A DNA stretch of 8,405 nt, from positions 1 to 8,405 of the forward strand of contig CANOGG010000041.1 of assembly GCA_947565485.1 (NCBI GenBank), given 5' to 3'. The position numbers were made by a program, and so were the translations under genes. Shown here piece after piece: positions 5,331-8,405 of the stretch. Within the stretch, counting starts at the first letter, position 1, and every line of letters starts with the position of its first letter. The notes below the pieces were generated by a model that saw only the letters and a program-made list of their open reading frames with translations, searched no databases and was not told the origin of the DNA. This stretch comes from an uncultured Mycoplasma sp. GTDB taxonomy: Bacteria > Bacillota_I > Bacilli_A > RF39 > UBA660.

Positions 5331-6452
5331 TTAGCCCCTTAATTCTTTCCTCAAACCTCTCTCTCTTCTAACATTTGCCATTTCTTCTTTATACTCTTCT
5401 ATTTGTCTTTTTCGCTCCTTAATCTTATCGTCTAAATAACTCTTAAGCTCTGCAGATTCAAAATCACTCATCACCATATCATCCTCTACTACCCCATATT
5501 TATCTACAGCTTCTTTATGTCTCTTATAATATTCATACTTCCGATATTTTAACCATTTCTCTCTAAACTCTGAATCTACTGGTTCTATATTTTTTACTTC
5601 CTGCTTATTTTCTGCAAGCGTAAAGTCGCTGGTTATAAAAACTGACTCAAAAGCATTTCTAAAAGCGTGCAACATAGCATTATCTCGCCAAAGACCAGAA
5701 TTTTTCTCTATCCCCTCCTCTATTACTTGCTCGTCCAATCCAATTGCTCTTAAAGTATCAACAACACCTTTTCTAAAACCCAAATCATATTCTGGCGAAA
5801 GGAAAATAAAATCTCCCCCATACTCATCACTAACAAGATAGTTTTCTCCCCCACTATTCATCCAATTAATTTGCCACTCTACAACTTTTTGCTCATACTC
5901 GCCTATCTTCTCATGAAAAAAATTAGACGTCCTAACAAAACTTAAAATATCATTAAAATCTAAAAAATGTAACTCTTGTGTTTTTTTAAGCATCTTTGAT
6001 AACCACATATCATCATGTAAATGCCCTGGCAAATTTTCCATTTGAAGTGTGTCATCCCTCCCAAAACAAACAGAAGACCATGCCCCAGTCTTAGGAAAAA
6101 AATTCCTTGTTGCTTCTTCTAAAATCTTAATTGTATCACTATCAACTTCTCTATTCTTTCTCTTACTCTCTTTCATAAAACTAAAATTCTCATTTATTTC
6201 GATAAGTTTTCTTAATATTTCCCCCTTATCAACCATTAAAACTGTACCTGTCTCTAAATTTCTTCTCCCTAAAATTGGATAATATAAAGCAAGTAAAACA
6301 GTTGAAATATTTTTTCCATCTCCTAATTTTTCACCCGTAAAAAATTCCACATATATATCCTTATACTTATTATATTTGCAAATAAAAAAATAAGTTTCTC
6401 CCCCTCTTTGAACTTTTACTACATACAAATCATAAATGCTATATTTTTTCAT
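5331..6452 (-). CDS. Unrecognised 373-residue soluble protein with charged helical C-terminus
   Basis: I cannot assign this protein to a family. Residues 1-95 look like a compact beta-rich domain (YVVKVQRGGETYFFICKYNK, then VEFFTGEKL and YYPILGRRNL) ending in a helix (GEILRKLIEINENF). The middle (about 100-290) is mixed, acidic and rich in aromatics, with Trp at 125, 150, 193, 197 and 255; clusters such as GHLHDDMW (143-150) and SDEYGGDFIF (208-217) contain polar residues but no known catalytic signature. The last 80 residues are strongly charged (KYRKYEYYKRHKEA, then DDKIKERKRQIEEYKEE) and likely form a long helix or coiled coil. There is no signal peptide or membrane helix. The start is well supported by AAGGAG (6458-6463) five bases upstream and by a promoter immediately before it. 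The TAA stop abuts the promoter of the next gene, so the two adjacent unknown genes are probably transcribed separately. Confidence 0.75.
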   Translation of the reverse strand: MKKYSIYDLYVVKVQRGGETYFFICKYNKYKDIYVEFFTGEKLGDGKNISTVLLALYYPILGRRNLETGTVLMVDKGEILRKLIEINENFSFMKESKRKNREVDSDTIKILEEATRNFFPKTGAWSSVCFGRDDTLQMENLPGHLHDDMWLSKMLKKTQELHFLDFNDILSFVRTSNFFHEKIGEYEQKVVEWQINWMNSGGENYLVSDEYGGDFIFLSPEYDLGFRKGVVDTLRAIGLDEQVIEEGIEKNSGLWRDNAMLHAFRNAFESVFITSDFTLAENKQEVKNIEPVDSEFREKWLKYRKYEYYKRHKEAVDKYGVVEDDMVMSDFESAELKSYLDDKIKERKRQIEEYKEEMANVRRERGLRKELRG

Positions 6453-6475
6453 TACTACTCCTTCTAAATATCTTT

Positions 6476-6503
6476 ATTCTATCACAATGATACGATAAAT
6501 CAA
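6476..6503 (-). promoter_or_regulatory. Promoter TTGATT-N16-TAGAAT with extended -10, for the 5331-6452 gene
   Basis: On the minus strand TTGATT (6498-6503) and TAGAAT (6476-6481) are separated by 16 bases, with TG at 6483-6484 giving TGATAGAAT. The start is predicted near 6469, about 17 bases before the ATG, leaving room only for the AAGGAG site. It follows directly on the terminator of the preceding operon, marking the start of a new transcription unit. Confidence 0.6.
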
Positions 6504-6511
6504 CCCCAAAC

Positions 6512-6536
6512 AAAAAGATTACCATTTCTAGTAACC
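6512..6536 (-). terminator. Intrinsic terminator of the secE-nusG-membrane protein operon
   Basis: On the minus strand GGTTAC (6536-6531) pairs with GTAATC (6522-6517), one pair being G-U, around an 8-base loop, and is followed by TTTTTG. It lies six bases after the TAG stop of the small membrane-protein gene (6543-6545) and before the next promoter. Confidence 0.6.
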
Positions 6537-6542
6537 ATTTGC

Positions 6543-6845
6543 CTATTTTCTAACTATTCTTTTTATCTTCAAATTTTTCTTAATTTCTGGAATTATTTTC
6601 AGCACTAAGCATCCAAATAACCCTAAAATTATTACTCCAAGGCCCATCAAAATAATTCCAAATATTAAGTCATTATCAAGTTTTTGTATACCCCAAAATA
6701 TCAATATTCCCACTATCACAAATATTACAATAGTAACTATCACTCCCAATAACACTCTAAATAATATAGGAACATTCTTATTATTAATTAATTCTATAGA
6801 ACCTTCTAAGATAAACTCTTCTATAAATTCAATAATTAAATCCAT
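6543..6845 (-). CDS. Small two-helix membrane protein, unrecognised
   Basis: This 100-residue protein has an acidic N-terminal segment (MDLIIEFIEEFILEG, possibly amphipathic), two strongly hydrophobic helices (about residues 27-51 and 60-83) and a basic tail rich in Lys and Arg (86-100). By the positive-inside rule the tail is cytosolic and, with two crossings, so is the N-terminus. I see no family signature. The ATG lies one base after the nusG TAG stop. No good ribosome site precedes it (CAAGTAAATAAATGTTAG), so translation probably depends on ribosomes finishing nusG. It is the last gene before a terminator and is presumably co-transcribed with secE and nusG. Its position next to secE suggests, but does not show, a membrane or envelope role. 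The intact frame, hydrophobic pattern and tight spacing support a real gene. Confidence 0.72.
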   Translation of the reverse strand: MDLIIEFIEEFILEGSIELINNKNVPILFRVLLGVIVTIVIFVIVGILIFWGIQKLDNDLIFGIILMGLGVIILGLFGCLVLKIIPEIKKNLKIKRIVRK

Positions 6846-6846
6846 A

Positions 6847-7380
6847 CTAACATTTATTTACTTGATAAACTTCTACTTCAACTGGTGTCTCTTGCCCAAA
6901 CAGATCAATAAGCACATTAAGCCGATTATTCTCTAAATCAATATTATCAACTTTACCCATCATACCTTTAAATGGTCCATCAACAATACTTACTTTGTCT
7001 CCTACTGCTATTTCAGATTCAATATTAACACGACTCATTCCCATACTTGCTAATATTTTGTCAATTTCACTTGGTAATAATGGTGTTGGTTTTGCTCCTT
7101 TTCCTGAAGAACCGATAAATCCTGTTACACCTGGAGTATTACGTACAATATACCACGCTTCATCACTCATTACCATCTCAACAATTACATAACCGGGAAA
7201 CATCTTATGTTTTTTCTCTTTTTTTACTCCATCTTTAACTTCCACTTCTGTTGTCTCTGGAATAATTATCCGGTAAATATAATCTTGAAGTCCCATTGAT
7301 TCTACTTTAGCCTCTAATTTTTCTTTAACCTTAGACTCATGTCCACTATACGTATTAACAACATACCATTCTTTTTCCAT
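6847..7380 (-). CDS. nusG: Transcription termination/antitermination factor NusG
   Basis: NusG binds RNA polymerase during elongation, affects pausing and termination, and can couple transcription to the leading ribosome. The 177 residues match the usual bacterial length. The NGN domain (about 4-105) starts WYVVNTYSGHESKV and includes the signature KMFPGYVIVEM (59-69) and the RNTPGVTGFIG segment (80-90). The C-terminal KOW domain (about 125-175) contains VGDKVSIVDGPFKGMMGKV. No extra domain is inserted. Its ATG overlaps the secE TAA stop (TAATG), with an AAGGGGG ribosome site ten bases upstream inside secE, the standard secE-nusG pairing. Downstream, a small membrane-protein gene takes the place of rplK-rplA, which often follow nusG. 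Confidence 0.98.
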   Translation of the reverse strand: MEKEWYVVNTYSGHESKVKEKLEAKVESMGLQDYIYRIIIPETTEVEVKDGVKKEKKHKMFPGYVIVEMVMSDEAWYIVRNTPGVTGFIGSSGKGAKPTPLLPSEIDKILASMGMSRVNIESEIAVGDKVSIVDGPFKGMMGKVDNIDLENNRLNVLIDLFGQETPVEVEVYQVNKC

Positions 7381-7673
7381 TAGTTAAAAGCCCCCTTAAT
7401 AAATGACATCACTAAGCTCATCAATATAAAGAATAACACTAAAATAATAATAAAGATAATTGTTGAAACTGTATATTTCATTACTTCTTTTTTACTAGGC
7501 CATTTTACTTTTCCAAGCTCACTTCTAACCCCGACAAAAAAGTTCTCTTTCTTCACTTTTTTTTCAGTTTTCTTCTTTGCATTTTTTGTCTTCTTTTCTT
7601 TATTTACTTTCTCTTGTTTTTTATTTTCATCACTAGTTTTCTTTTTTTCTTTTACTTCTTCATTCTTTGCCAT
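7380..7673 (-). CDS. secE: Preprotein translocase subunit SecE
   Basis: SecE is the small essential subunit that clamps SecY in the SecYEG channel. From the chosen start the protein has 97 residues: a Lys/Glu-rich cytosolic extension (1-43), the conserved amphipathic hinge [18 protein letters not shown] (51-68) and a single membrane helix (about 69-92). This is the short one-helix Gram-positive form with a longer than usual charged N-terminus. The start MAKNEEV at 7671-7673 is chosen because AAGGAG (7681-7686) lies seven bases upstream. Extending to an in-frame GTG at 7715 would add 14 residues translated from the leader hairpin and has no ribosome site. secE and nusG overlap by TAATG. The basic, low-complexity N-terminus (repeated KK, EK) is probably disordered. 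Confidence 0.95.
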   Translation of the reverse strand: MAKNEEVKEKKKTSDENKKQEKVNKEKKTKNAKKKTEKKVKKENFFVGVRSELGKVKWPSKKEVMKYTVSTIIFIIILVLFFILMSLVMSFIKGAFN

Positions 7674-7680
7674 AAAGATT

Positions 7681-7686
7681 CTCCTT
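7681..7686 (-). promoter_or_regulatory. Ribosome binding site that fixes the secE start
   Basis: AAGGAG on the minus strand is seven bases from the ATG at 7671-7673. It rules against the upstream in-frame GTG at 7713-7715 as the main start. Confidence 0.75.
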
Positions 7687-7706
7687 AAAAATATTTTTTT
7701 TAAATT

Positions 7707-7726
7707 AAAAAACACTCTCTCGTGTT
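7707..7726 (-). terminator. Short hairpin with U run between the DUF368 gene and secE
   Basis: On the minus strand AACAC (7726-7722) pairs with GTGTT (7715-7711) around a GAGAGA loop, and six T residues follow (two of them in the stem). The 5-bp stem is weak. It may terminate transcription of the DUF368 gene, whose stop is about 40 bases upstream. If the candidate promoter at 7734-7762 is real, it lies at the very 5' end of the secE mRNA and may act as an attenuator or stabilising leader. Confidence 0.4.
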
Positions 7727-7733
7727 CATTAAT

Positions 7734-7762
7734 AATTTACCACAAACAAAGCTAAAAAGCAA
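7734..7762 (-). promoter_or_regulatory. Candidate secE-nusG promoter (TTGCTT-N17-TAAATT, TG-extended)
   Basis: TTGCTT (7757-7762) and TAAATT (7734-7739) on the minus strand are 17 bases apart, with TG at 7741-7742 in extended -10 position. Each hexamer has only three to four consensus bases. It lies immediately after the DUF368 stop, where a secE promoter would be expected, with a start predicted near 7727. Confidence 0.4.
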
Positions 7763-7764
7763 GC

Positions 7765-8405
7765 CTATTTTTGCAATATATACCCCAAAATCGCCCCCAA
7801 AAGCAAAATAATTCCCAAATACCACCTAAAAGCACTAAATACATCTCCCACTAAAACAAAAATGGAACTAACCATAAATGCCATAATTAAACTATAAGTC
7901 TCACTCCGATAATTACTAAGTAAATACTTCATAAGACAACATACCCCCACAACTCCTAAAACTAATCCACTTCCAAAAACTATAAAAATTAAACTAAAAG
8001 GTTGACTTAAAATACTTAAAACAAAATTATAGCTTCCCAGTAACATGAATATCGCAGTTCCACTAATACCTGGCACAATCGAAGTAAAAGCATCAATCAC
8101 TCCCAGTATAAACACATACCCATAATGTAGAAGAGAACCCTTAAATATAAAATCATTACTCTGATACCCCAACATCAAAAAATGCATCAATAAACAAGCT
8201 CCAAAAAACAATATAGCATTTTTCTTAGTTATCTTTAAACTTTTCCCAAAGGGAATTAAAGTTCCTATAATAAGACCTAAAAACAAACATCTAGTCTCTC
8301 TCCCAAAATTATTTAAAAAAAATAAAATCACCCGACTAAAAAACACAATTGCCAAAAATAACCCAAATCCAAAATTTAAAAGCAATTTACTATGCTCTCT
8401 TACAT
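7765..8405 (-). CDS. DUF368/PopT family polyprenyl-phosphate transporter, N-terminus beyond the right edge
   Basis: The reading frame stays open to the window edge (visible start VREHSKLLLNFGFG), so the gene is cut there. About 212 residues are visible, and the missing part should hold the first PGVSGGT-type repeat of this family. What remains is an integral membrane protein with roughly six to seven helices. It shows the family segments FLGLIIGTLIP, GYVFILGVIDAF and the second-repeat signature IVPGISGTAIFMLLGSYN (about 8020-8076), then a helical end YLGIILLLGAILGYIL. DUF368 proteins were shown to act as PopT transporters, moving undecaprenyl phosphate back across the membrane for reuse in wall polymer synthesis; that role is family knowledge, not visible here. 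An in-frame TTG at 8383-8385 is not a credible start, because it would drop the first conserved repeat. It lies upstream of secE and is read in the same direction. Confidence 0.87.
   Translation of the reverse strand, partial: VREHSKLLLNFGFGLFLAIVFFSRVILFFLNNFGRETRCLFLGLIIGTLIPFGKSLKITKKNAILFFGACLLMHFLMLGYQSNDFIFKGSLLHYGYVFILGVIDAFTSIVPGISGTAIFMLLGSYNFVLSILSQPFSLIFIVFGSGLVLGVVGVCCLMKYLLSNYRSETYSLIMAFMVSSIFVLVGDVFSAFRWYLGIILLLGAILGYILQK

Noticed and set aside
6049..6282. Open frame of 77 codons on the + strand
   Set aside because: It is antisense inside the 373-residue gene; its Ser/Leu/Phe-rich product is the mirror of Lys/Glu-rich coding sequence.
6995..7192. Open frame of 65 codons on the + strand
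   Set aside because: It is antisense to the conserved nusG gene with no ribosome site.
7541..7665. Lys-rich, T-tract DNA as a simple repeat or frameshift zone
   Set aside because: It encodes the charged N-terminus of SecE in an intact frame; similar extensions are common and no exact repeat unit is present.
7674..7715. GTG start extending SecE by 14 residues
   Set aside because: No ribosome site, and it would translate the hairpin and T-rich leader; AAGGAG clearly marks the ATG at 7673.
8383..8385. TTG as the start of the DUF368 protein
   Set aside because: The frame continues to the edge, and starting here would delete the first conserved repeat of the family.
1..8405. Mobile elements, CRISPR arrays, tRNA or rRNA genes, toxin-antitoxin or defence systems
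   Set aside because: No transposase, integrase, regularly spaced repeats, cloverleaf sequence or recognised defence motif was found on either strand.

Overview
The window is AT-rich bacterial DNA with tightly packed genes. All but one are on the minus strand. Consensus Shine-Dalgarno sites, extended -10 (TGnTATAAT-type) promoters, short-stem U-run terminators, NusG/SecE sequence type and stop codons limited to TAA and TAG point to a low-GC Firmicute, probably an uncultivated Bacilli or Mollicutes-related gut lineage. The taxonomy is inference only. The + strand is visibly richer in C than G both inside and outside genes, so the minus strand is probably the leading strand.

Layout from the right edge, which is upstream for most genes. 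(1) The 3' part of a DUF368/PopT polyprenyl-phosphate transporter gene runs off the right edge (7765-8405). (2) secE-nusG, the protein-translocation and transcription-elongation pair, is followed by a small two-helix membrane protein where many genomes carry rplK-rplA; a terminator closes this block. (3) Two unrecognised genes follow. One encodes a 373-residue soluble protein with a charged helical tail (5331-6452). The other encodes a 253-residue protein with a Gly/Gln/Pro-rich linker and a C-terminal globular domain (4517-5278). Each has its own candidate promoter, and the second ends in a terminator that contains its stop codon. (4) A peptidase S66 family (LD-carboxypeptidase/MccF-like) gene (3468-4484) overlaps at its 3' end with a convergent LysR-type regulator (2606-3487), the only + strand gene. 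(5) Divergent from the regulator is a compact operon, coaE-coaD-MBL hydrolase (2514 down to 705). Both junctions are TAATG overlaps. It contains the last two steps of coenzyme A synthesis plus a YhfI/RNase Z-like metallo-hydrolase. (6) After a weak terminator, an extended -10 promoter drives asnB, whose glutaminase half is visible before the left edge.

The window is mostly housekeeping: CoA synthesis, asparagine synthesis, secretion and elongation, and envelope lipid and peptidoglycan metabolism. I see no mobile element, CRISPR array, tRNA, rRNA or clear defence system. The parts least explained by known families are the two genes at 4517-6452 with their promoter-embedded palindrome, the small membrane gene after nusG, and the LysR regulator divergent from the CoA operon. 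No stretch longer than 300 bases lacks a gene.
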